64,000 nucleotides of DNA from Membranipora membranacea (taxonomy: Eukaryota; Bryozoa; Gymnolaemata; Cheilostomatida; Membraniporidae), in the NCBI GenBank assembly GCA_914767715.1, contig OU612066.1:34632283-34696282 (forward strand), in the 5' to 3' direction. Made by a program: the position numbers and the translations under genes. How positions within the stretch are numbered: position 1 is the stretch's first letter; each line of letters opens with the position of its first letter. Below are positions 13,901-26,732 of this stretch, in pieces. The notes under the pieces were generated by a model. It was not told where the DNA came from. It ran no database searches and worked only from the letters and a program-made list of their open reading frames with translations.

Positions 13901-16900
13901 TGACAAAACCTGCTGTAGTATTACCTGAGGTCCCATGAGACCAGATGCACCTGTAGATCCAGTGTCTCCATGTACACCGGTAGAGCCGGTGTCACCCTGC
14001 TCTCCCTGCAGTCCTGTGGAGCCTTGCTCACCTCTCAGGCCATCATCTCCATTCAGCCCATTGATACCTTTTGAAGAACATAAAATCAAACCAGTTTACA
14101 ATTATTATGCCTTGTGCCTTTGATCCTATCTCAATCTGACGGCAGTTGTCAGATTTACAGCAGCATCTTAGAACAGTTTACTCTGTTTCTACTGGTTTGA
14201 ATGGATATCGGATTGATGATAACATTTATGAGTTTTCTCTAAATTTCAGGCTAATGTTACATTGGTGGGAAGTCGGTTATATTTGTATTGTAGTTGATGC
14301 ATGATTTTTGTTTTCACTCCAGGATGCATATATGATATGATATTTTATTTGATCCTTGTTCAACACCAAACCTAGCTGTCAGGCATTAAACTTCGCTAGT
14401 TTCATTTCAAGTTTTGATTTACAAAGAGTCGCATGGTATTACATTGGTGTCAATTATCAAAATTGATACACATGGTCGGTCCTATCACTCACCAGGTACA
14501 CCAGGTATCCCGTTGTTACCAGGACTTCCCTGTGGGCCAGGCATTCCCTGAGCTCCAGCAACTCCAGGTGGACCTGGAGGTCCAATTATCACTATAGGTT
14601 CTGTAGGTGTAGGTGTGGTGGTAGTTGGTGTTGTGGGCGGGACTAGAGTAGTTTCCGGTTTAGGCTGTAGTACAGCGCAATCCTCATTAAACATTCCGTC
14701 ACTATCCTCATCTGCAATAAACAGAAAGGGTGATACCTGCGACTTTAGGTACAATTATATCTGGGTGCTTTTAGTTTGAGCAACCCATCCCCCACGGGCG
14801 CTGACGTTGTTAGTCCTTCCTGTGTTGGCTAACTCAAAATGTTCTGGTCATTGTCCAAGATCTGGAACCCAGGCAATTCGGGTATATGAAAATCATCTTT
14901 GGGCTTGGCATATGCGTGCAGTACCTGGTAAAGATTGCATGTTTAGTTGTTACAATACCCTTTATAACACCCATAGCAGTTATGCCTAGGCCACAAAATA
15001 AACTGCAACAGAACAGTCAGAATCCATGAAGCAGGTTTATGATACATACCATTTTGCAGCCCAGCTCCCTCACATATTTCCTCATCTATCTTGCCATCAC
15101 AGTCATTGTCTATACCATCTCCTGGTACTGTGTAAGTCGTCTCACATGGCTGTAATATTAGTAGTGGGTGAGTGAAGGACTCAATGCTACTATAATTTAT
15201 TTGTGACTAAAGACGGCTTACGAGACAAACAGATGCATTGAAGAAACGTGAAATAATTTGCAGATTAATTTTGAGCAATAATACCGCAGGTAATAAACAT
15301 GCTGTTGGAGGCAATGGAAAGGTTGATGTAAAGTGATCCTACATTTTGAACAGGATAGAAGATAAAACAGTAAAGCTCACAGCATTGATGTTGGCGAGTC
15401 TCATGCCAGCTGGGAATCCGTAGCTTTCCTTATCAGCGTTACCATACACAATAACACTGAGAGTAACTGTAGGATCCTCATGCTGTACTGTATGTACTCC
15501 GCTGGATATCTCAAACGATGTACCACTATACTCTGTACCGGGTATGGGGAACCAAGAGGTGAACAGAGCTGGCATGTACTGAAAATAATGACCAGATAGC
15601 CTTGTTCAGGTAAGGTGATACAGGTGGGTCAAGAAAGATTAAGACAAATTTGCCCTGACCTGTCGCACACTTAGTAGAAACATCTTGTCATGCTTGAAAA
15701 TTACACTTGCTTATGACTGTTTTCACTCATAAAAATAAAATTCCTTATGTACTACCACAAAATACACAAATTAAAAGGAAGATCGCTCTTTGAGTAAAGC
15801 TTTTGGTGAAAAATTGGTGAGTCTTGACCAAATCTAAAAATATAGTTCAGAATTGATCAAAGGCATGAAGATTCCATTCCTAAATTGACATACCTGTCCA
15901 TCAAAGATGATTCCCTGTGTTTTATTTGTTGGAGCTACCATAACCACATAGTTATTGTAGAGGTTGTTATCATCTGAGTAGGTCTTAGAGGTGGTGGAGA
16001 AGGTATAAGCGTTAGCCCACTGCTCTAGAGCAGGTAGGATTATCATAGTAGGGTCTCCGATCTCATTCATGGTCCTCTGGCTCTGAGATAACTATGAGCA
16101 AAGGGAAACAACACATCATATTGATAAACTATCATACCCATATGTTTGTGTACCAAACTCTAGGGAGTTAGTTCCCGAATCTCTAAATCATGTAACGCAA
16201 GAGTCGCTTTGTTAACTGCAGGGAAAGACAAATAACAACACAGCATTCAAAATAGAAAATAGCCAATGATGCGATTCTATTCTCATGCAAGTTACTTAGA
16301 AAAATCACTGACCTGAGTGACAAGAATAGATTTATCTCCCCTGATTTCTACCAGCTCATCCGAACCTATAGTAAGCATGATAGCCTCGCCTGCATTGAGA
16401 GTTACGTTCTCCCTGTTAGTAATCATCGCAGTGGTGCTATCCTCTGACGCCATCACATAAAAATAATCACCCGTCGTTCTTCCTGTAAGAAAATGGTTGG
16501 TTAAACTCTATGCAAAACCTGTGAGAACTGGAATTGAGCTTTCCAATAGTATTCACACTACCAGAAAAGAAAAAAACTATTTGATCTTGGTCTGGGAAGC
16601 TTCATCTGTGTGTTTCTGATAATTTACTAATCTTGCTGTTTACGATAAGGATTATTTGCGTATCGGATTGCAGAATAACATTAGCTAGCTGCTAATTTTA
16701 CCTGGGATGGGTACTGTGCAGTAGACTTTTCCCCATGAGTCGACAGGTGGTAACATGGCTACCAGGTGGTCCCTGGAGCTGCCGCTTCCTACTGCTGTCC
16801 TGATGTTACCACTCAGCACTGCCACCTTCTGTGTGGACTTTACTACAGTACCTGTCATATCACCTGATCAAGATAGCAATATAAGAATGGTGATTGAATA

Positions 16901-19900
16901 TTTGCTAAAACATATCATAATACAATTATCTTCAATGTGTGTAAGAATTGTTAGAGGAGCCTCATAGTAATCTACACTCAAAAAGTACATTAGGCACTCA
17001 GATAAATTATGTGAAGGTGAGGATGAGCGACAAGTGTTTGCTGTTCAGTTTCTATATCAGCAATATGATGTGCAGCAATTCCAAAACACGGCAAAATTAA
17101 ATAATTGTGTTTGGTATACAGAAAACCCTTACCGAGTTTGCTCCAGCCTGGATAAAATTAAAATGAGACAAAAGAAAATCTTTTGAAAGCAAACTTGATC
17201 TCTTATAGTTCTGACCTCTTGACTGAAGTTGAAGAGTAGAGTATCTGTTGATTGCCACTGTCAGAGTGTCACCATTCCTGTACTGATTTCCCTCAAACTC
17301 TACTAGGATTTCACCTCGACCAGTTACAGCTGGGAAGGTTATATCCAGCTTGGTACCGTCGTATACACCGATAACTCCCAGCTGACATAGAGATACGTCC
17401 GAGTTTGGCCAATGGGTTACTGTAAAGAAGTTTAACACATGAACTTTAATGATCATTTGTTTTCCATAATTTACCATAATGTCATGAAGATCTACATCTT
17501 TAACCATCCGTGAGGGACAGAAGTCAAGGACTATTGTTGAGATTACAGGTTGACTATGGAAGTGAAAATATGACAGTGGAGTGTTAATGCAGTAAGCATG
17601 TACTATCCGTGACAAGAGTTTAATATAAGAACGCAGAGTTCTCATATAGTCTCTGGAATAATTTTTACCTAGAAGCATTTTATTTACCTGCGTAATATTT
17701 TTTGCCCAGAACATCTAGAGGTAGAGCTAAAAATGCATCAGCTGAGTAGATCTCTTTGTTTACTCCATAGACAACGATATCTGCGTCCGCAGTGACAAAC
17801 AGGGATTTACTACTGAGTGTCGTGCCCTTCTCTCTCAACGTGTATGGTATGTTAAACTTCTTCACTGACCCCAGAGTTACCTTGAATTACAAGAAACAAC
17901 AAATTGTAGAAAACTTAAATGTTTGCAGACATATTTATATCAACTTAAACCAACCGACAAGTCCAGATTGTTGAAACCAACTCAAACCAAGTCAAATAGT
18001 TAGCAAGCAAAGGACTGGAACAAAATATGCTACACTAACACTTCACAGATTATGCTTCTCTTGGTCATTGTATCATTCTAGTCTAAAGCACAGTTGTCCT
18101 AGTATTGCTTTATTATGTCTTGTATGGTATATGATAGTGTAATACCATGTGGTCTACAGTGAGGTATGCTGTGCACAAACTTACATAGGCATCTTCTCTG
18201 ATTGCTGGTTCAAACCATGTGGGGCTCTCTATTCTCACATTGACAGCCTGGGCTCTGACAGGTGTCACATAGATCTCCAGGGGGAGATAACGAGGGGACT
18301 CAACATTGTTCTCCATGAAGTAAATAAGAAACTGGTTACCCCCAGCATCTGGCGCGCCTGGTGCCAAAAAACAATAAGATCATGCTATGATTTTGGATCT
18401 TACAGGTGACGCTGGAAATCTAATGTACTTAAACAATAATTATGTGCTCTAACCTTACCACCTGTCATCAGGTAATGTTTAGAGGGTGGAATATTTATAA
18501 GGAGTTATCCTCTTACTGTTACTGGTTACACAACTCCTAATCAAAATACCATACCAGAACAATGCAATGGCAGTTCATTTATCAGAATTGGAAGTTACAG
18601 ACACAAAGTGTTTATCTTCTAAGCGTTGTTACTAGTTATTGTTACCGGTTTTTGTTGTTTTATGTGATTTAACCGGCACCGAAAATGTATAATTTGTTAA
18701 TGTTATAGATCATACCTGCCATCTGCTCTCTGATGAGAGCGCAATCTTCATCTATGAACTCATCACCATCAGTATCTGTTCCTCTGTTATCACCAGTACA
18801 CAACTCCTCATCAATCAGACCATCACAATCATTATCTACTCCATCTCCGAATGTAGAGTCTGTCTTCACACATGGCTACACAGAGTAAGAGAAACCGACG
18901 TAAGATACAACATACAGTAATGCGCAGTCAAGCGCTGGCCGGCCCCAGCAGCATGAAGCCACCCCTGTGTGTTGATGAGCATCTCAATCAATCTCATCGA
19001 TCCCTCAGTGCATTTGTCAGTTTCGGTGTTTTGACATAATTGGTGTGTTTAAGCTGTTGCGCAACCGGGGAGGCTGCAACTCTTCATTGTTTCAGTGCAG
19101 CAATTTTTGCCCCATCACTCTCATGTTCATACTCTAAGCCAAACCATTGCAGGGAGGTTTGCTTTCCATCAAATCATCGGCGCAAAGTTGCTATTGTCAA
19201 GGCACCCGCCCCTCGTGCCATAGTTACAGTGTAGATGAACGGATTTTTGAGTCAGAAGGTTAATGAGCGATGGGTTAATATATATCAGATATGATATCAT
19301 ATCTATGTGCCTTGATATTGCGGCTTTTGGGATCAAAGTTCCCATATATGAGTTAGCTCAGTGGTAAGTGGAGAGTGGCATGAATACGACCCTTCCTGCA
19401 GTCTGCTCTATACTGAAAGTAGCTTAGTGCCAACTAGGGTATCTCTGAGTCTCAGTCTACGGACTGAGACAGAACTTTTCACCAACATGAAAGTAAAATT
19501 AAATTGATAAATTAATGCTTTTGGGACCAGCAGTATATTATATTTGTTTTCTCACCTGATTGATAGGAGCTAGACGAGCTCCGATCTGGAATGAATAGCT
19601 TTCTCTGTCGGCTGTACCATAGATATAACCACTGAACTGTGCTACTGGAGATATATGTGTTATTGTGTGAGCTCCCTCTGGAATCTCTACTTCTGTGCCA
19701 ACCAGATCAGTGCCTGTAATATATCCTCATAAAGTATGTTTATCATGTTGGAAAGCTTGTTTGGGGGATGAGTTGAGAGACATCTATCAAATAAGTCCTC
19801 AACCACATTTTCATAACTGCAAACTATTGCATTGAATCTACAATGCTTCTTGATTGAGAGCAGATGCTCATAAACAGGGCTTCGGTATAACAAAATATTG

Positions 19901-22900
19901 AGTTTAAACTATGATGAACAAGGTTTAAATATTCGACTTTCAGCTCATCAAGGATGTATACTTCACAGGTTACAAAAGCTAAGCAGGGAGCTGGATTAAT
20001 GTCATATGGCTTGAGAGAGAGAATCAAATGGAATAGAGAACAAAATTGAATAATGATTATAGCTGGAGCAACAATAGGGAGATAACTCCTTAGGGATTCA
20101 TCAATTTCCTCTAAAGCCATATAAAGAAATTAAAAAATCATCGCTTGAGAGCTTTTGTTCCCATTTATTCGCAATACAAATAACTAAATGGCACTGGTAG
20201 TGTTTGAACATAGTATTGACAGTTTAAATCAGTGTTAAAATTTGGCAACTATGAAAGGATCAATTTCAGCAGATTATCTAAAGAACACAAGATATGCAAA
20301 TATAGTACTGGTAAAAACATACATTATTGTGTGTTCACAGGTGCCAGAATTAAAACATGTGATGGGGTTTGATGTTCTTGGATAATCCGTATTCCGTTAC
20401 ACAAGATATTTTCAACATCAACTTAAACCATTAACAACGTTGGGGACGAACATTGAACAAAGTGTAGCTCAACGATAGGATCACAGATTTTTGGTACCAT
20501 GTACAAAGACAGACTATTTTAAATACCTGGGAATTGTTTCCATTGTGGCCCGAGAGTGGAGAAAGGCTGCCCGTCAAACATAAGTCCATCTGTGTCAACT
20601 TCCTTCACCACCAGCATTAGCCAGTTATTATAGGAGCCTGCATGAAGTCATCAAAAAGAAAAGATTTACCAAGTTTTTAAACTTACAACACATGTAAAGG
20701 GGGAGAGGGGTTTCCAACCATAGCCAAACTCGTTCTCTGATGAGTCTTTGCTGAAATAAGCGAGTCCTGCCAGCAACCTCGTTACTAATAATTGTTAACT
20801 GCTCAATGGGACAACAAATATGGTTGATCATATGGGAACAATTCGCCTAAACGAGTGTTCATAAGAGCGAGGGTTTTGAGCAATGAGATGGCGATGATCT
20901 GGCTCAGAAAAGCCTTGTTTACCCCATTTAAAAAACCCCCAAATACATGAATCTGGAAAAGTGATAATGCGATGCATAAGTGAGTCATTAGACATACCTC
21001 CGTTAGAGTATTTAGGAGTACTGAACACATAATCAGCAGTGAACTGAGGAGTAGCTGTGACAGCGAGCATCGACGGATCCCCAGGCTCCGATAACTCCTG
21101 CTGACTCTGTGATATCTGAACTACTAAGACAGGCTGATCGGCTGAGATCGTTGTGTAGCTGTCACTGGGTATAATAAAGTCGAGGTAGTTATCCATAGTC
21201 CCGATCTCATACCATGTTAGGGCAGAGTTTTCCACCCTTACATTAGTACCTGGAACCGAGGCTATGACTTTGATGACATCTCCGACGCTTCGGTTGGGGA
21301 TGGGAATAATTGGGAACTGTTTGCCGTAGGCCTGTGTCGGTGGCAGCTGTAGAGCAAGATGATCTCTAGAGTCACTTTCACCTACCCACGTCCTTACATT
21401 ACCAGAGAAAACAGCGACAGGTTTATCTGCGGTAATGTGGGAGCCTGTTAAATCAGCTTTGTCATAGGAGACACACTGGAAGGCCTGATAGGCCTGCAGT
21501 GTCAGGTTCAGGGTATCTCCACCTTTGTACGAGTTCCCATCGTACTCAACGCGGATGGGGATTCCCAGTCGGCGGTTTGGAAACCTAATACTGATCACAG
21601 TGTCGTCATATTTGGCAGCTATTGCGAATTCGGTGTTATCATTGGAAGGGACATGGGAGACAGTGTAATACTCATAACCAATCACATCAGTAGGATAGGC
21701 GAGAAAACCGTCAGATGAGTAGCGCTCTTTGTTCAGACCATACACCACAACCTCATCGTCTGCTTGTATAAGTATGACCTTGTCCTCAATGCCAGTCCAG
21801 GACATGCGCAGCAGGTGAGAAAGCTCAACCTTTTCTACCTGCCCAGAGACTACCGTAGTCACAATTTCAGAAATTCTCTGGGTGTACTTTGGCGTAGTTA
21901 TTCGAACCTGAAATTATAAATGCGATATTTTTATAAGTACTTGGTTCGAAGTCTTATTTGCTTGTTCTGGTTATATATTCATGTGTACGTGGTGTGAAAT
22001 CTGCTGACCTATAAGTTTCTAGCTGAAAACTTTTAGTATAATAGTTAACTAGGACAGAAGAATACTCACTCCCGTCCCGTACATAGCTTGTCTTGACTTT
22101 GTGCTGGGGACACACCCCAAACCAGCCCCCAGCCCCCGCAACAAACTTGATGCGACAAACTATCACAATATACACCTATTGAACATAGCAATGGATCTGC
22201 CACGTTTTGTTGTATGTTGGGAGTACTTCTGTTCAAACCCCTAGCGTCTTCCTGCTTTCAAATTAGATGGGCCACTTATGATAATACAGTAAAGTACTTG
22301 AGACTCTAGAAACTCCCGAACTAGTTCTCACCTGTACGGGGATGGTGCTTGGTGTTGTGATGAAGAGCTCTAGAGGCACATTAGATGGATTCTCCACCTC
22401 ATTTCTCATAAACACTACAACAAACTCTGTACCAAGATTGTCTGCCTGGCCGTCTGAAACAGACATAAAAAACAGGATCAGGGATAGCTCAGTGTTAGGG
22501 GCGGCTGACTTGGGATCATAAGGTCCGAGGTTCGAACCCGCCGGGTGCACTGTTTGTCTGAAACTACCTGATTTTGCTGTCACGGGCCCATCACCCTAGC
22601 CGACCTGGGATCGAGTAATGGATAATGGCTTGTCATATTGCCTAATACCTTCAAAATTGAAGTTGGCGATTAGTCTTCATAACAAAACTAAATAAATCGG
22701 ACAGTTTGTGCTGTGGTCCAAGGTATGGTATGCCTCTCTCAACTTCATTCAATATTTGAATGAATTTGAGCTTAGTGAGCCCGCCAGATAGCTCTACACA
22801 AGTTAGAAAGCGCAATGCTTTTGCACTGGAGATACAATTGAGTTGTTACATTGCCTAAATGCTTTTGGTTTCGTACTTAATGACCTGTAAGTTGTGGGCT

Positions 22901-24362
22901 GCTTGTTCGTATAAATAACATATATTATTGTCAAACTGTCAGACAACTGTCTCACTTTAGTACTGTTCGTTTCTTTAACATTAATTACAAACTGAGACAG
23001 CACTCAAAACCAATCACTGGAGAAATATGCTCTGACATTCAATTCACCTTCAAAACAGGTCATTTAATTTAATTCATTATGTTATCATTCCATCAAAAAT
23101 GTTTATCCACTTATTGTATTTCTGCTGCTCTACTAGATTAGAGAAACTATTTTTATATATTTGGCAATTCGGATTAATTTTTATTTTGATATGGGTTTGA
23201 TGAATGAATGGCGCTTGTCGTTTTGCAAGTCAGGCAGCAGTTTCTGAATAGCTGGCAGTTTCCCAGTATTCTGTGGTTTCTAATTGTTATTGTGCAAAGG
23301 ACTATGCAGAAACATTGCACTAGCATGATTAATTCAAAGTACAAATTCGCAATCAATAAACTCCAATCGATTGGAGATAGTTTAAAGCAGGATTTTTTTA
23401 CCGACAGAATTTAATGCTAAGGGTTATTGATTTGTGGATAATCACCTGCTTATTTTATACTGTGGTAATGAATTGCATTGTAAAAGCAGAGTCATCATTG
23501 CCAGTTGCCTCATTAATTTTACCTGTGGCAATCTGCTGGATCGTGCATATTGATTAATCTCTACTAAATAATTTGCCACTCATCAATAATAGACAGCAAA
23601 GTATCAATGAATTACATGAAAGGCATGTGTAGAAAGACAATAGCTGACAGCTAAATAGTAGTTTACATTAGAATAATAGGATATCTCATTATGTTCTGTG
23701 TTGAATCATTGCATGTAGCAAGTTTCGCTGCCAATGGTTTCAATAAAACTTCAGACAGTGTCACAAAAGTGATGACAAAGACAGACACACCCATCAAATC
23801 TGACCAGCAACAATAGGGAATGACTTGAATAAAACTTGTAATATAATGTTTTAATACCGTTTCAAGTTTGTGCGCAAAGTGCAAAGAGCAACTAATATAA
23901 TTCTCATACCCAAGGTGGTTCCTATGGTGGGCCTTGGGCGCCTTTCGAATGGTCAAGGGTACTTAAAACGACTGTGATGATCAGGATTAACCTAATGAGC
24001 TAAGATGATGTTTAGTTTTTAAAAAATGCACGTGTTACTGTAGTAAATATTTTGGCTCTGTATGGTGGGTAGTGAAGAAGAGCTAATGCCAGGTCATATG
24101 GTATTTTCAGGAAAGTGCCTTCGACCTTGGAATTGCCTAACTTACGATAGAGGCAGCACATTGGCTAGTGCTGCAGTAGGCATTTCGAACCACAAATAGC
24201 TTGCTTCTGCGTGCCTTCTTACAATGTATGACTGGAAAAATTCTACAACTTGCATATTCAGAGATTTTGTTGGACGAACATACCGGACACGGAGATGACA
24301 CTAAGAGCAAGGATCAGTGTTAGGAAAAGCCGAGAGTAGCACCACATCTTTCCCTCTGACAT
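10575..24362 (-). CDS. Multidomain membrane protein: 2x IgGFc-binding-like, MopE-like, collagen, EGF, TM
   Basis: Coding exons in transcription order: 24362-24284, 22453-22332, 21907-20998, 20637-20527, 19713-19556, 18875-18716, 18357-18185, 17880-17688, 17419-17216, 16863-16702, 16482-16313, 16091-15894, 15578-15381, 15149-15050, 14711-14493, 14067-13925, 13694-13457, 13178-13056, 12837-12604, 12159-11887, then a terminal exon (11585-11298 or 10900-10575). All junction phases agree, giving 1,497 or 1,485 residues. The start ATG at 24362 opens a hydrophobic signal peptide (about residues 1-26). Residues about 28-460 and 514-946 are two copies of the IgGFc-binding N-terminal domain, with motifs such as [20 protein letters not shown] and VAVFSGN. 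An acidic Cys motif of the MopE metal-binding type, [13 protein letters not shown] or close to it, follows each copy. Next come a Thr/Pro stalk, about 50 Gly-X-Y triplets, five EGF domains (most with a D.DEC calcium-binding start) and a membrane segment. It is likely a cell-surface or mucosal recognition or adhesion protein. No characterised orthologue is recognised; the family links are firm, the function is inference. Confidence 0.88.
11298..11585 (-). CDS. Alternative terminal exon A (TM + cytoplasmic tail)
   Basis: A 288-nt, phase 1-1 exon with acceptor TTTTTCCAG and donor GTAAGA. It codes a short Pro-rich juxtamembrane stretch, a membrane segment ([20 protein letters not shown] and beyond), a basic stop-transfer AKIRKLDRQ, and a tail ending SRAYSSAS. 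If spliced on to the next acceptor at 10900, the last T joins GA to give a TGA stop at the junction. If the donor is ignored, the frame runs 22 codons further to a stop at 11233. It competes with exon B for the same upstream donor at 11887. Confidence 0.72.
11887..13178 (-). other. EGF-like domain exons
   Basis: Exons 13178-13056, 12837-12604 and 12159-11887, all phase 1-1. They encode about five six-cysteine EGF units, several starting DVDEC, DEDEC, DTDEC or DLDEC and carrying N.IGSY/N.VGSF hydroxylation-type consensus, which marks them as calcium-binding EGFs. They place the collagen stalk away from the membrane. Confidence 0.88.
13309..13392. repeat. Short palindromic element, copy 1
   Basis: An intronic segment with inverted ends: CGCCTGCATTTTGAGTTGCTCC on one side and a complement-like GGGAACAATCGCAATGCAGG on the other. 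The same ends occur at 28097-28183, so this is a small MITE-like family about 85-90 bp long. Confidence 0.5.
13457..14711 (-). other. Thr/Pro stalk and collagen triple-helix exons
   Basis: Exons 14711-14493, 14067-13925 and 13694-13457. The first closes the acidic motif, has a Thr/Pro run and enters Gly-X-Y at [12 protein letters not shown]. The other two are almost entirely Gly-X-Y, rich in Lys/Asp/Thr, with one interruption at GVSIKG. About 50 triplets suffice for a short trimeric stalk, as in collectin-like or gliomedin-like membrane collagens. Pro-rich reading frames on the opposite strand are its shadow. Confidence 0.9.
15050..18357 (-). other. Second IgGFc-binding-like domain and MopE-like motif (exons 7-14)
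   Basis: Duplicate of the upstream module, spread over exons 18357-18185, 17880-17688, 17419-17216, 16863-16702, 16482-16313, 16091-15894, 15578-15381 and 15149-15050. Equivalent landmarks are [28 protein letters not shown] and [10 protein letters not shown]. The last exon opens with a Pro-Cys, like the exon 18875-18716 after copy 1, and continues with [14 protein letters not shown]. The matching order domain, Pro-Cys, acidic motif in both copies shows that the whole module was duplicated. Confidence 0.8.
20527..22453 (-). other. IgGFc-binding-like domain 1 (exons 2-4)
   Basis: The core of the first copy sits in one 910-nt exon (20998-21907), flanked by the exons 22332-22453 and 20527-20637. 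It reads as the domain found at the N terminus of the mucus protein FCGBP: a beta-rich segment with [20 protein letters not shown], a middle AVFSGN.RTWVG, and a closing [15 protein letters not shown]. In the second copy the same region is cut by introns into five exons, so the large exon of copy 1 reflects intron loss, or copy 2 gained introns, after the duplication. Confidence 0.8.
22487..22556 (+). mobile_element. tRNA-like sequence (probable SINE head)
   Basis: In the large first introns of the surface-protein gene. It contains a box-A-like TAGCTCAGTGTTAGG and a box-B GGTTCGAACCC at correct spacing. The anticodon and T stems pair poorly, so a working tRNA is unlikely. It is most simply the pol III promoter part of a SINE; the downstream body was not delimited. 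Confidence 0.4.
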
Positions 24363-26732
24363 GGCTACAGCGATGAAGCCAAGCTCAAATATAGCACCTC
24401 TAGACGCTCAATCACACCTTCAACAAAATACAATAACAACTGAATCATGCAATAGAATAATATTCTTTACTGCAATATGCTCTTATTTGCCACCGATGAT
24501 ACTTATATAGAGTGATACGGCTGGAAAATATTTCAGTTTGCAATATTCTACTTTTCGATTTATCTTTGCAACAACAAGATAACTGTACACCGAGCAAAGA
24601 GCCTGAAAGCAGCATCTTCTTTTTTCTCTCAACCCAAAATTAATTTATCAGGAACTGCTCGCTAACACTGCCACAACTGTTTGCTTTAACCCATTTGAAG
24701 CGCCCCTACCGCTGGATAAGAGCAGCAGACTTAATTGAAAGCCTCCTGACATCTTAGCACCTAAATCCATGAACGACACTGTGATCGAAAAGTAACTCAG
24801 ATTAATTCCAAAGGGAATGGTAGAAACTTACCTAAATCTGAATATTTTGTAACCAGGTTATCAACAGGTCTTATCTTCTCGGGCCCAGCAACTTCTGTCA
24901 CATACTGACATTAAAGTTTACAAGATAGACAACTGATCGGAGTGCAGCATGAATCAGAATTAAAATACCCTGCATAAGCCGCCTCTGCTGGCAGCACTTA
25001 ACACGATGCAGTTGAGCAAAAATATTGATGCCTGTCGATATTCTATTCAAACACAATAGTCGCAGCAATCCACGATTGTGCTTTGTTATTTTAACATGAT
25101 TTTAACATGTGCGCAGAGAATTTTAATCTATTGAAAGAGCTGTTTATGCCTTTATCGATAATTTCATTGATTGGCCTGGGTTTGAATAATATGCTATGAA
25201 ATGTTCATGCTTATTACACCATGCTGATAAATTCCATCGCTAGGCCCTTGTGGTTTGTTGGCTGGCTGCTTCATTAAACTTATATAACAAAAGTCAGCAT
25301 TTGATAAAATTCCTTATGATTAGCAAATTCATACATGATTTGATAAATGTGATAATGTACCTAGATGTGCTCATGTAAGGATTATCAGATCACCACGCTT
25401 TGCTCTTAATAGCTTTTTTAATTTCTTCATTTACAGATCTCTGATAAGATAACAAAATCTTTCCAGGTGGTTTAGGAACCCAAAGGATCAATGTATGTAT
25501 AGCACAAATAGATTTATATATTCTGATCTGGTGAGGTCATAGCAATCAGCTATCGTTAGTTTTTGTCTTCTCTATTTTCAAAAGTCTCATCATACTTATC
25601 TATGCCAAAGAGCGGTATAAAAACCCTATAATGAATCATTTGTGTATTTCTGCAGCTTTGATTGGAATCTGACAAAAATACTTGAAATAATGCTTAGAAA
25701 TAATACTTGAAATAGCAGTCAGAGAGCTTCCACCCTTATATGCGATTCAATACCTGCGGAGTCGTTCAGTACTGGTTTGTAACACTGCATATGTATGATG
25801 TGCTGGTTTGTTTAATGAATTAATGAATGCACCTCCTGTAGGTGATGAGCACACAGGAAAAGCCTGGTGATGTTTGATTGATCTTAAAATAACATCAAAA
25901 ATCGTGGACTTATCTGCTCATGCACAAAGAGGGGAAAACTACCAGCACATGCACCTTAATGAAAACTCAGGACGGTTTTAAAGCTGATTCTCATACTCCA
26001 AGACAGCCATCCTGGTCAATGTGATTATGAAAATGACAAAATCTCAGCAACTAAAATCCGTCAGAGTCTGCAACGGGAGAGTTAGGCTATTACGAACTCT
26101 ACCGCGCACAGCGTTTAACTAGGTACTATGTGAATATAATCACTGAGATTATCTGGGACTATTCACTGATATCAACATGCTTGACCTATATCTACCATTG
26201 CTCTGTCTATGATTTCAATTTATCAGTGATTGGTTCATCAAAAAAATTCTCACTCCCCGCTTGCTACATTGTTCAATATACCCACCGATGTGCAATACTG
26301 CTTTCTTGTGTCCAGCTATGTGTTCAACATTTGACCAGCTTTGAGCAGATCACCTCGTCCAAGTGCATAACGCAAACACACGTGGCGGTCCCAAGCATAC
26401 TTGATGTGATAGTTCTCATACATAGGCCCGTTGGACTTGCAAAGCTTAATTTCCCATGACAACTATTTTCATTGATAACCCCACACAATGTAAACACATA
26501 CCATTATTTTATCCCGGTACTATGCCAGACACAAAGCTAAATACTGCTCTGGGTTGAGTTGTGCAATGAACATAAGACCAGCTGTTCCTGTGATCAGCAT
26601 CTTGGTTGGCATCCAATCGTCATCTGATACAACGTGAATCAGCCTTTAGCTCTGCATAAGGTGGCATAAAAATAATACTTACACAGCTATATATATGTCA
26701 CAATGAAGGAGTATATTGTCCTGTTTATGACA
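24363..26732. other. Intergenic region upstream of the surface-protein gene
   Basis: This stretch should hold the minus-strand promoter and 5' UTR of the surface-protein gene. I see no convincing TATA box, coding exon or repeat. Reading frames present are short and lack splice or motif support. Confidence 0.4.

Noticed and set aside
13444-14123. Proline-rich open frames on the plus strand
   Set aside because: They are the antisense of Gly-X-Y collagen exons on the minus strand, which have splice sites and phase continuity.
22487-22556. Functional tRNA gene
   Set aside because: Box A and B are present but the anticodon and T stems do not pair properly.
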